Shown here: positions 50,393-62,001 of the stretch, piece by piece
Position numbering within the stretch: the stretch's first letter is position 1
Layout: each line of letters begins with the position of its first letter
Made by a program: the position numbers and the translations under genes
From: Hyaloperonospora brassicae
Taxonomy: Eukaryota; Oomycota; Peronosporomycetes; Peronosporales; Peronosporaceae
Length of the DNA: 64,000 bases
Direction: 5' to 3'
Assembly: GCA_947650285.1 (NCBI GenBank)
Contig: CANTFL010001446.1
Coordinates: 733,001-797,000, forward strand
Notes under the pieces: generated by a model
Seen by the model: only the letters and a program-made list of their open reading frames with translations
The model's database searches: none
What the model was told of the DNA's origin: nothing

Positions 50393-53300
50393 AAGTGGGT
50401 GCTGAAGGGTAACAGATAAGTTTTACATGCGCTACCTGGTGGCATGTGGTTACTACATGTCAAAGGAAACAAGAATGATTTCGAAAATGATTCCTTGTGC
50501 CGTGATTGATGCAACATTGACGGTAATGAAAAGAGTGCGATCTCACCAGATTCATTCGTAATACTGGTGCGCCTCAAGCGACTTTCATGATTGTACACTG
50601 ACTGACTTGAGATATATAAAAATGCGCGGGCCGGAAACGAGTTGTTATGGAATCTGTCCTGCAGATCTCCGTATCACAATGCGTCGTGTAGTAGCAGTAC
50701 TTTAACGAGATGCTTGTTGCAGGCTGCCGAAGATATTATCATTGCTCGGGTTTGTAGCGCACAAATAAGCCCGTTTACTGCTTCAATAGAACAGCACATA
50801 ATTCTCTCTTCAGTGCGGTTTCCTCACTGAGACTCGATTTCCACGCGATGTGATTGCATGTTCTACTTCCATATTAGTTCAATTACAATTTAAGAGATGT
50901 GTTCAGGCAAAAAAGCGCTCCTCTGCCACACAAATTTGCTGCTGTAAAGTTTTGAACATTGAACTTATAATTTGAATAGATTAGTTACGTGCGATCCGAT
51001 GCACCATCCGTCTATCCACCTAGGATCCGCTTCTTGAAACTAAAAATGATGTTTACAGCCCAATTCCTCCTTACATCATCCGTCCTGCTCTTCACCATCA
51101 ATTCCAACGTTGTCTTTGCATCACAATCGATTATAGCAGCACCAAACTGCCTATCAAACCTATTAAGGTGATATAAAACCTTGATTACTCTGAGGTTCAA
51201 CCCACCGACCTTGAACTTGAAGTCTGACGAGGAGATTCCTTGCGACGTGATTGGCCGAACCCTATCACTTATATCAGACGATGACGCTCGACGCGTCATT
51301 CGTCATGTTTCCTCAAGAATACCTAAGATTCAGGAACTATCATTCTGGACATGATTACTACATGTCCTATGACATCATCCAATGACATCACCAGTGCACA
51401 TGGGTATCGGATGTATTCCCGGTGTCATAACGGCAACTGTCACCCATGGGAAACTGGAGGTGATGTGCACCACACATCCATGTAATGGCCATTACAGCTG
51501 CTGCTATCCATTATCAACAACAAGGCCGTCGATCACTCTATGTTACGAAATATGGACCTGCTATCTTTTCGCTCTCGCCACAAAGAAATCATGAGTTGCG
51601 ATGACTCTTTGTTAGATGCCGACGATCACGATGCTGTTGTGCAACCGAGCGATGTCGCAGACAAGGTTTTGGATGATAGATTTTGTCCGCCGGCCACCAC
51701 ATTCATCTCGTCTCCTTATAATGGTTCTGACCTAAAAGAGAACGTAAACGGTGATGAAAACGATGCCGTTTACATTGACGAGATCGATACGGAAGCATTT
51801 AGCAAAGGTGGCAATGACGCGTCGAGTCCGACTGGAGTCGACCCGGCATACAGTATAAAGGAATTCCTTCTCTTGATGGTCAACTTGGTATTATAAATGC
51901 TGGCGCAAAACTTGAGCTCGCGCTTGCTTGGCGTACAACTGTGCTCGGGTACGCTGGTGGACGTCATGACAGACACGCACATCCCGACTTTGTGTTGCCT
52001 TGCTTTGCACCACGCTGCTGTGCTCCAGAGCATTCAATTGAGCAGCGAATATCAAGTATGGAGAGCATCCGCGGCGCCATGACTAAAGCAGATTTACTTA
52101 GGTGCTTCTTAATTAAAAAGGTTGAAGCTTTTTTAGCGTACAAAAAAGCTTCCCGGTGGTGTTTCAACTAGACTCTTCATCGCCGTTTGATTATCATAGT
52201 TGTAATGGAAGGTGCTTCAGTTGTATTACATGATATGCAGTATATTTTATGTAAGGAAAGATGAGGCCAAGATAGCTTTAAATGCAAGCACATACTTGTA
52301 CGCCTCAATCCTCGTATTTAAAGCTCTATTGTTGAGATTGCTGCATGAGACCAATATTGTTGGCGGCAACTATCGACCAAGCGTAAAGACAATCGAAATC
52401 ATTAAACGCCCGGCCGAAGGTATGCCAAATCAGGCACACAAGTGCAGCATACTGGTAGTTCAGTAAATTTGTGGCAGTCATGAATGCGTGTTTCAAAAGT
52501 AATAGAAGATCACCTGTCCTATATATTGTATATTTCTTTAATAGCTCCTATTCACTCTTTTCATGCAGTGCATCTCCAGAGTGCGCGCCATCTCGAGAAG
52601 CCTGTCTTCGACGATTGGTTTTTCTGAAGTAAAGGACTCGAGCAGCCATTTCGTAACATGTCTTTAATGATAATCACAGAGTTTTTCACCAAAAAATATA
52701 TATCATTGCCCTTGAGTTAGGCGAATTGTATGGCGAGCTTCTCCGTTAAAGCGATGAATCACGTACCAGACGGGTCACTGAGAATCGACATGTACAGCCG
52801 ATTTACTATGAGGCACTCTTCGGCGGAGATCTTTTGTCAGATTGTTTATTGCTGTAGACGCGACCGACTGAGTGCTGGCTGGAACCGCTGACTGAATGCT
52901 AATGTTCCTTTGCTATCGAGTTATTGTAGTGTACGAGCGTATATTGAAGGTTATAATCAGTCTACTGCGGCTATGGCTTAGCATTTGTATGCTGCGCAGA
53001 CATACTTCGACACACCTTAATGAATATATTATCCTGGATATTGTTATTTCAGTTGCCAATAGATACATTGTAATTCAAATAAGTTAAGCGATTTTTACTT
53101 TATGTACCACGATAATCAACAGATATGAATTGATACCACAAGATTGAAAAACACAAAAAACAAACGAAGCCGTTTTTGAGCAAAGTTATACACCCTCTTC
53201 ATTTCATACTGGAAGGTTCTAGCGAAGATCTATTCTATTATGGCATAAGGATATCTACGTCACGACAGCGTACCTCCGTGTAAGCATCAAACATACCTTT

Positions 53301-56196
53301 AACTTTTGTGTATTTTTAGCGAGGAAACCCAGTCCCGAAAGAGAAAATCTGATCAGCATGCAAAATCTCATTCCAATGTGGTATAGTAGTTAGTGAATTC
53401 TGAAGTTCAATCGCAAAAAGCGGGGCAAGATTGAACATAAGCGCCTCGACAGATGTCGGGCATTGACTTGTTTAATATGGGATGTCAACCTCGTGTACGG
53501 GAATTGCAGGCTGATTATTAGCTTGCCATGCATCAATAATAGTGTTAGTATTCTATCAGTGGCGAGGCGTACCACGATTTAGTGCCGTTGCATACGCCTT
53601 ACGTTCAACACAACAAGTTAATTCGGTCCCAGCTGGTCTTTTTACGTCTCCTTCCTCTCAGAGAGCGCCGGGCTTCGCAAAAAACATATGGACGGCACTT
53701 GCCGACTTTTAAGAGACTAAAGCAGATAGCTACGTATACGTGGATAGCAGTGACATCTACTGTGCGTATTGTGTTTGACCTGGTCCTGAGTGTCCAACCT
53801 ACTAATACGAGTCAACAAAAACGACATGATAGGTGCCTCAAGGGTGAAGTGTTCGACTGACATTACAACAGCATGTACACTATAAATCCAGGGTATCAAT
53901 GGATCTGCTGGCACTGGAATATCGTAACATAAAAGGAAGAAGCGTGGGAATCATGTCTGCTATAAAGACTCGAAGAGCACTCTGGCAAACCTTTCGTTGC
54001 TGGCGCCAGTGCACGCTGCATTTCCAACAAACCGTGGTACTGGCGCCTATTATGGCGAAGATCGCATTATTCCTCCGCCCGTTAATTAGGTCTTCGCACC
54101 CAAGTGGTCTCTTCATGCATCATAAAGCGAATGAAGGATGCTCTGATGTCTTGAAACGGTGCAGAATGCTGATTAAGATTTGTACGCACTGACATTCACG
54201 CCGCTGGGTGCGCATGCTGACCGACATCGCGGAAACCACTCCAGAATGTACCCGTGACGATACATCGTCAGTCAGTTGTACTTGCCCTTGCCAGATAAGG
54301 CATTTTCCTTTAAGCCGAAAATCCCAAGCGGCACGACCTTTTATCCAATCTATCTTAACACAACCCTCATCCTTGGCCTTACTTGCGCGCCATTCGATAT
54401 ATCCGGTGGACGATGCATTCGACGGACGATTTCATGTCCCTACAACCATCAATAAATTTTTGATTTCGTCCTTTCTATCGCTTTTATAATCCTCATCATC
54501 AATGTCGTCTTCATCGCAATATCGGCACCAAAGAAAGCCCCGCCGTTCAAAATTTGCGATCAACTTGAACGTAGCACGATATTCTTGACGCAAATCTTCC
54601 TGAGCGCGACAAAAAGCATCGTGTTTGTCACAAGGTCTCCAAAGGTGGACTTGATCCAAGGATCCAGCAGCATGGCTTTGATTCGTCATCGATGGCTGAC
54701 GGAGTCGTAGAACTTAAACAATATTGTACGACCAGCGGTCGGAGATGCACAAGGGCTTGTCGGCGAGTCTAGGTAAACTCGCCGGTATGTTTGGCCTTGC
54801 GTCACACGACGCTTCTAATCCGCGATAAAACCGATTGTGAACCCATCCATGTAATATCTTCTGAAGCGGGACGCATTCATCGTAAGCAATTAAAGTCGTC
54901 GGAACAGCATCGAAAACGATGGTATCATCGTACTCGTACTGAGAGCAGACCGCATCTCAAGATGAAACCGTGCAAGATGGTTCGACAATGCCTCAACCTC
55001 CGCTACAGTATGCCAATTCTTCATGGTAAGATTGGTCCATGCTAACTTTGTCGCATTTGGTCCCGTGGGGGGTTAGAAAAACGACCAGTAGAGAAGAAAC
55101 TGAACACAACTTGCCGCAAGTAGAGTAGCAATCGCGCCAATTGAGGCGGGGGTGGTCGTCATCTTTTCCATCGAAACAGCTGTGAAAAGTGACATAACTG
55201 TTGCAAGAGCGCCACCAATATCATCCTAAGCAAAAGATCGATTTATTTTCTCAAAGTGCCGCGCCACCTCTTGGAGTAATCGTAGAATGCGACGAACCTT
55301 AATCTCACCACCGAATAAGCCGCCCGATCCAATACCATCGCGTGATGTACGCATTAGCGCAGCTTTGATGTCAGCAGATCGTCTTGTTCCTCAATCCACG
55401 ACCCAAAGTCTGCATCGCATTAAGTCTTGACGATGCAGCAATATCACTAATGAATACTTAAACTTGTGTAATGAAAAAGCGGATGGATGTCGTACGCCTC
55501 CGAAACGCTTGAGTCACAAGTTGACGCAGTTGAAAATCAGACTTGCGCAACACCTTCGCGTGACAAGCACTAAGTCTACGTTGCAAAACTGAAAGTCAAA
55601 GTGTACCCAATGAGACGCTGCAGAACGCTTCTACCTCCGCCAAATGCATCGCTTCGTTCGTCACATCACGCTCAGCTGTGGTACCTGCCACCGCTTAATG
55701 CTCACGATAGAGCAACAAGAATGGCAGTCTCGATGCTGCTCGTATCTCTACATCCAGACATGACCGCAGAGAGTTGCCAAATTGTGCGTATTCATTTTGC
55801 ACTTGAATGGCAAAGTACAATTTCGACCGCAAGACCGAATTGGCAGGGAGTGCACGACTCAGCAGCTGCTGTATACCTTAATCGTGGGGTACCGAAACGG
55901 GAACGTCCGAAGAAAAATTCCTGTAAAAAATGACGACGGCTTTGAAAGCTTTCACCATTTATAAAAGACTGGTGTCTCTGCATCATTGACGTGCTTGGCA
56001 TCGTCAATGATTTGCGGCGATCCCTTTTCACCAACGAATTTTCGCTGGCATTTTCCTCATCATCCGTTGTGGTTACTTGTCACTCATTTGGCGCTTTAGT
56101 CGCACTTATGGGTTTCTTCGTTGCTGACACCACGCATGTTTGTCGGAAACTACTGGCAGAGACTAAGCCGATAAGCAGGCGGCATACTAGGGGTCG
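50393..56196. repeat. Tandem array unit 2 (5,804 bp)
   Basis: Second copy, joined directly to unit 1 at GGGGTCG|AAGTGGGTG. It is colinear along its whole length, with no spacer. The plus-strand frame at 51540 is stopped at 51894 (TATTATAAATG) as in unit 1. Confidence 0.95.
53880..54713 (-). pseudogene. About 270-codon minus-strand frame with a single stop, array unit 2
   Basis: From 54689 (MTNQSHAAGSLDQVHLWRPC) the frame runs through FERRGFLWCRYCDEDDIDDE to a TGA at 54432-54434, then continues in the same frame without another stop through STGYIEWRASKAKDEG, WIKGRAAWDFRLKGKCLIWQ and ILISILHRFKTSEH to 53880. Unit 3 repeats this (59685-60494), and unit 1 carries an additional 1-bp insertion (48075-48906). 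The protein-like composition with W/C/H residues suggests a decayed transposon or zinc-binding protein, but I cannot name a family. Confidence 0.35.
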
Positions 56197-59100
56197 AAGT
56201 GGGTGCTGAAGGGTAACAGATAAGTTTTACATGCGCTACCTGGTGGCATGTGGTTACTACATGTCAAAGGAAACAAGAATGATTTCGAAAATGATTCCTT
56301 GTGCCGTGATTGATGCAACATTGACGGTAATGAAAAGAGTGCGATCTCACCAGATTCATTCGTAATACTGGTGCGCCTCAAGCGACTTTCATGATTGTAC
56401 ACTGACTGACTTGAGATATATAAAAATGCGCGGGCCGGAAACGAGTTGTTATGGAATCTGTCCTGCAGATCTCCGTATCACAATGCGTCGTGTAGTAGCA
56501 GTACTTTAACGAGATGCTTGTTGCAGGCTGCCGAAGATATTATCATTGCTCGGGTTTGTAGCGCACAAATAAGCCCGTTTACTGCTTCAATAGAACAGCA
56601 CATAATTCTCTCTTCAGTGCGGTTTCCTCACTGAGACTCGATTTCCACGCGATGTGATTGCATGTTCTACTTCCATATTAGTTCAATTACAATTTAAGAG
56701 ATGTGTTCAGGCAAAAAAGCGCTCCTCTGCCACACAAATTTGCTGCTGTAAAGTTTTGAACATTGAACTTATAATTTGAATAGATTAGTTACGTGCGATC
56801 CGATGCACCATCCGTCTATCCACCTAGGATCCGCTTCTTGAAACTAAAAATGATGTTTACAGCCCAATTCCTCCTTACATCATCCGTCCTGCTCTTCACC
56901 ATCAATTCCAACGTTGTCTTTGCATCACAATCGATTATAGCAGCACCAAACTGCCTATCAAACCTATTAAGGTGATATAAAACCTTGATTACTCTGAGGT
57001 TCAACCCACCGACCTTGAACTTGAAGTCTGACGAGGAGATTCCTTGCGACGTGATTGGCCGAACCCTATCACTTATATCAGACGATGATGCTCGACGCGT
57101 CATTCGTCATGTTCCCTCAAGAGTACCTAAGATTCAGGAACTATCATTCTGGACATGATTACTACATGTCCTATGACATCATCCAATGACATCACCAGTG
57201 CACATGGGTATCGGATGTATTCCCGGTGTCATACCGGCAACTGTCACCCATGGGAAACTGGAGGTGATGTGCACCACACATCCATGTAATGGCCATTACA
57301 GCTGCTGCTATCCATTATCAACAACAAGGCCGTCGATCACTCTATGTTACGAAATATGGACCTGCTATCTTTTCGCTCTCGCCACAAAGAAATCATGAGT
57401 TGCGATGACTCTTTGTTAGATGCCGACGATCACGATGCTGTTGTGCAACCGAGCGATGTCGCAGACAAGGTTTTGGATGATAGATTTTGTCCGCCGGCCA
57501 CCACATTCATCTCGTCTCCTTATAATGGTTCTGACCTAAAAGAGAACGTAAACGGTGATGAAAACGATGCCGTTTACATTGACGAGATCGATACGGAAGC
57601 ATTTAGCAAAGGTGGCAATGACGCGTCGAGTCCGACTGGAGTCGACCCGGCATACAGTATAAAGGAATTCCTTCTCTTGATGGTCAACTTGGTATTGAAA
57701 ATGCTGGCGCAAAACTTGAGCTCGCGCTTGCTTGGCGTACAACTGTGCTCGGGTACGCTGGTGGACGTCATGACAGACACGCACATCCCGACTTTGTGTT
57801 GCCTTGCTTTGCACCACGCTGCTGTGCTCCAGAGCATTCAATTGAGCAGCGAATATCAAGTATGGAGAGCATCCGCGGCGCCATGACTAAAGCAGATTTA
57901 CTTAGGTGCTTCTTAATTAAAAAGGTTGAAGCTTTTTTAGCGTACAAAAAAAGCTTCCCGGTGGTGTTTCAACTAGACTCTTCATCGCCGTTTGATTATC
58001 ATAGTTGTAATGGAAGGTGCTTCAGTTGTATTACATGATATGCAGTATATTTTATGTAAGGAAAGATGAGGCCAAGATAGCTTTAAATGCAAGCACATAC
58101 TTGTACGCCTCAATCCTCGTATTTAAAGCTCTATTGTTGAGATTGCTGCATGAGACCAATATTGTTGGCGGCAACTATCGACCAAGCGTAAAGACAATCG
58201 AAATCATTAAACGCCCGGCCGAAGGTATGCCAAATCAGGCACACAAGTGCAGCATACTGGTAGTTCAGTAAATTTGTGGCAGTCATGAATGCGTGTTTCA
58301 AAAGTAATAGAAGATCACCTGTCCTATATATTGTATATTTCTTTAATAGCTCCTATTCACTCTTTTCATGCAGTGCATCTCCAGAGTGCGCGCCATCCCG
58401 AGAAGCCTGTCTTCGACGATTGGTTTTTCTGAAGTAAAGGACTCGAGCAGCCATTTCGTAACATGTCTTTAATGATAATCACAGAGTTTTTCACCAAAAA
58501 ATATATATCATTGCCCTTGAGTTAGGCGAATTGTATGGCGAGCTTCTCCGTTAAAGCGATGAATCACGTACCAGACGGGTCACTGAGAATCGACATGTAC
58601 AGCCGATTTACTATGAGGCACTCTTCGGCGGAGATCTTTTGTCAGATTGTTTATTGCTGTAGACGCGACCGACTGAGTGCTGGCTGGAACCGCTGACTGA
58701 ATGCTAATGTTCCTTTGCTATCGAGTTATTGTAGTGTACGAGCGTATATTGAAGGTTATAATCAGTCTACTGCGGCTATGGCTTAGCATTTGTATGCTGC
58801 GCAGACATACTTCGACACACCTTAATGAATATATTATCCTGGATATTGTTATTTCAGTTGCCAATAGATACATTGTAATTCAAATAAGTTAAGCGATTTT
58901 TACTTTATGTACCACGATAATCAACAGATATGAATTGATACCACAAGATTGAAAAACACAAAAAACAAACGAAGCCGTTTTTGAGCAAAGTTATACACCC
59001 TCTTCATTTCATACTGGGAGGTTCTAGCGAAGATCTATTCTATTATGGCATAAGGATATCTACGTCACGACAGCGTACCTCCGTGTAAGCATCAAACATA

Positions 59101-62001
59101 CCTTTAACTTTTGTGTATTTTTAGCGAGGAAACCCAGTCCCGAAAGAGAAAATCTGATCAGCATGCAAAATCTCATTCCAATGTGGTATAGTAGTTAGTG
59201 AATTCTGAAGTTCAATCGCAAAAAGCGGGGCAAGATTGAACATAAGCGCCTCGACAGATGTCGGGCATTGACTTGTTTAATATGGGATGTCAACCTCGTG
59301 TACGGGAATTGCAGGCTGATTATTAGCTTGCCATGCATCAATAATAGTGTTAGTATTCTATCAGTGGCGAGGCGTACCACGATTTAGTGCCGTTGCATAC
59401 GCCTTACGTTCAACACAACAAGTTAATTCGGTCCCAGCTGGTCTTTTTACGTCTCCTTCCTCTCAGAGAGCGCCGGGCTTCGCAAAAAACATATGGACGG
59501 CACTTGCCGACTTTTAAGAGACTAAAGCAGATAGCTACGTATACGTGGATAGCAGTGACATCTACTGTGCGTATTGTGTTTGACCTGGTCCTGAGTGTCC
59601 AACCTACTAATACGAGTCAACAAAAACGACATGATAGGTGCCTCAAGGGTGAAGTGTTCGACTGACATTACAACAGCATGTACACTATAAATCCAGGGTA
59701 TCAATGGATCTGCTGGCACTGGAATATCGTAACATAAAAGGAAGAAGCGTGGGAATCATGTCTGCTATAAAGACTCGAAGAGCACTCTGGCAAACCTTTC
59801 GTTGCTGGCGCCAGTGCACGCTGCATTTCCAACAAACCGTGGTACTGGCGCCTATTATGGCGAAGATCGCATTATTCCTCCGCCCGTTAATTAGGTCTTC
59901 GCACCCAAGTGGTCTCTTCATGCATCGTAAAGCGAATGAAGGATGCTCTGATGTCTTGAAACGGTGCAGAATGCTGATTAAGATTTGTACGCACTGACAT
60001 TCACGCCGCTGGGTGCGCATGCTGACCGACATCGCGGAAACCACTCCAGAATGTACCCGTGACGATACATCGTCAGTCAGTTGTACTTGCCCTTGCCAGA
60101 TAAGGCATTTTCCTTTAAGCCGAAAATCCCAAGCGGCACGACCTTTTATCCAATCTATCTTAACACAACCCTCATCCTTGGCCTTACTTGCGCGCCATTC
60201 GATATATCCGGTGGACGATGCATTCGACGGACGATTTCATGTCCCTACAACCATCAATAAATTTTTGATTTCGTCCTTTCTATCGCTTTTATAATCCTCA
60301 TCATCAATGTCGTCTTCATCGCAATATCGGCACCAAATAAAGCCCCGCCGTTCAAAATTTGCGATCAACTTGAACGTAGCACGATATTCTTGACGCAAAT
60401 CTTCCTGAGCGCGACAAAAAGCATCGTGTTTGTCACAAGGTCTCCAAAGGTGGACTTGATCCAAGGATCCAGCAGCATGGCTTTGATTCGTCATCGATGG
60501 CTGACGGAGTCGTAGAACTTAAACAATATTGTACGACCAGCGGTCGGAGATGCACAAGGGCTTGTCGGCGAGTCTAGGTAAACTCGCCGGTATGTTTGGC
60601 CTTGCGTCACACGACGCTTCTAATCCGCGATAAAACCGATTGTGAACCCATCCATGTAATATCTTCTGAAGCGGGACGCATTCATCGTAAGCAATTAAAG
60701 TCGTCGGAACAGCATCGAAAACGATGGTATCATCGTACTCGTACTGAGAGCAGACCGCATCTCAAGATGAAACCGTGCAAGATGGTTCGACAATGCCTCA
60801 ACCTCCGCTACAGTATGCCAATTCTTCATGGTAAGATTGGTCCATGCTAACTTTGTCGCATTTGGTCCCGTGGGGGGTTAGAAAAACGACCAGTAGAGAA
60901 GAAACTGAACACAACTTGCCGCAAGTAGAGTAGCAATCGCGCCAATTGAGGCGGGGGTGGTCGTCATCTTTTCCATCGAAACAGCTGTGAAAAGTGACAT
61001 AACTGTTGCAAGAGCGCCACCAATATCATCCTAAGCAAAAGATCGATTTATTTTCTCAAAGTGCCGCGCCACCTCTTGGAGTAATCGTAGAATGCGACGA
61101 ACCTTAATCTCACCACCGAATAAGCCGCCCGATCCAATACCATCGCGTGATGTACGCATTAGCGCAGCTTTGATGTCAGCAGATCGTCTTGTTCCTCAAT
61201 CCACGACCCAAAGTCTGCATCGCATTAAGTCTTGACGATGCAGCAATATCACTAATGAATACTTAAACTTGTGTAATGAAAAAGCGGATGGATGTCGTAC
61301 GCCTCCGAAACGCTTGAGTCACAAGTTGACGCAGTTGAAAATCAGACTTGCGCAACACCTTCGCGTGACAAGCACTAAGTCTACGTTGCAAAACTGAAAG
61401 TCAAAGTGTACCCAATGAGACGCTGCAGAACGCTTCTACCTCCGCCAAATGCATCGCTTCGTTCGTCACATCACGCTCAGCTGTGGTACCTGCCACCGCT
61501 TAATGCTCACGATAGAGCAACAAGAATGGCAGTCTCGATGCTGCTCGTATCTCTACATCCAGACATGACCGCAGAGAGTTGCCAAATTGTGCGTATTCAT
61601 TTTGCACTTGAATGGCAAAGTACAATTTCGACCGCAAGACCGAATTGGCAGGGAGTGCACGACTCAGCAGCTGCTGTATACCTTAATCGTGGGGTACCGA
61701 AACGGGAACGTCCGAAGAAAAATTCCTGTAAAAAATGACGACGGCTTTGAAAGCTTTCACCATTTATAAAAGACTGGTGTCTCTGCATCATTGACGTGCT
61801 TGGCATCGTCAATGATTTGCGGCGATCCCTTTTCACCAACGAATTTTCGCTGGCATTTTCCTCATCATCCGTTGTGGTTACTTGTCACTCATTTGGCGCT
61901 TTAGTCGCACTTATGGGTTTCTTCGTTGCTGACACCACGCATGTTTGTCGGAAACTACTGGCAGAGACTAAGCCGATAAGCAGGCGGCATACTAGGGGTC
62001 G
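56197..62001. repeat. Tandem array unit 3 (5,805 bp)
   Basis: Third copy. It differs from units 1 and 2 by TATTGAAAATG at 57696, which removes a stop, and by one more A in the right arm of the hairpin near 57945. Otherwise nearly identical. Confidence 0.95.
57344..57886 (+). CDS. Hypothetical 180-codon frame in array unit 3
   Basis: An acidic N-terminal half (CDDSLLDADDHDAVVQPSDV, DAVYIDEIDTEAF) is followed by a more hydrophobic C-terminal half. The homologous frame is stopped after 118 codons in units 1 (45735-46091) and 2 (51540-51896) and extended to 233 codons in unit 4 (62991-63692). No domain is recognised. Another frame over the second half (AGGRHDRHAHPDFVLPCFAP) is also open, so the real frame is uncertain. 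Confidence 0.25.
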   Translation: MLRNMDLLSFRSRHKEIMSCDDSLLDADDHDAVVQPSDVADKVLDDRFCPPATTFISSPYNGSDLKENVNGDENDAVYIDEIDTEAFSKGGNDASSPTGVDPAYSIKEFLLLMVNLVLKMLAQNLSSRLLGVQLCSGTLVDVMTDTHIPTLCCLALHHAAVLQSIQLSSEYQVWRASAAP

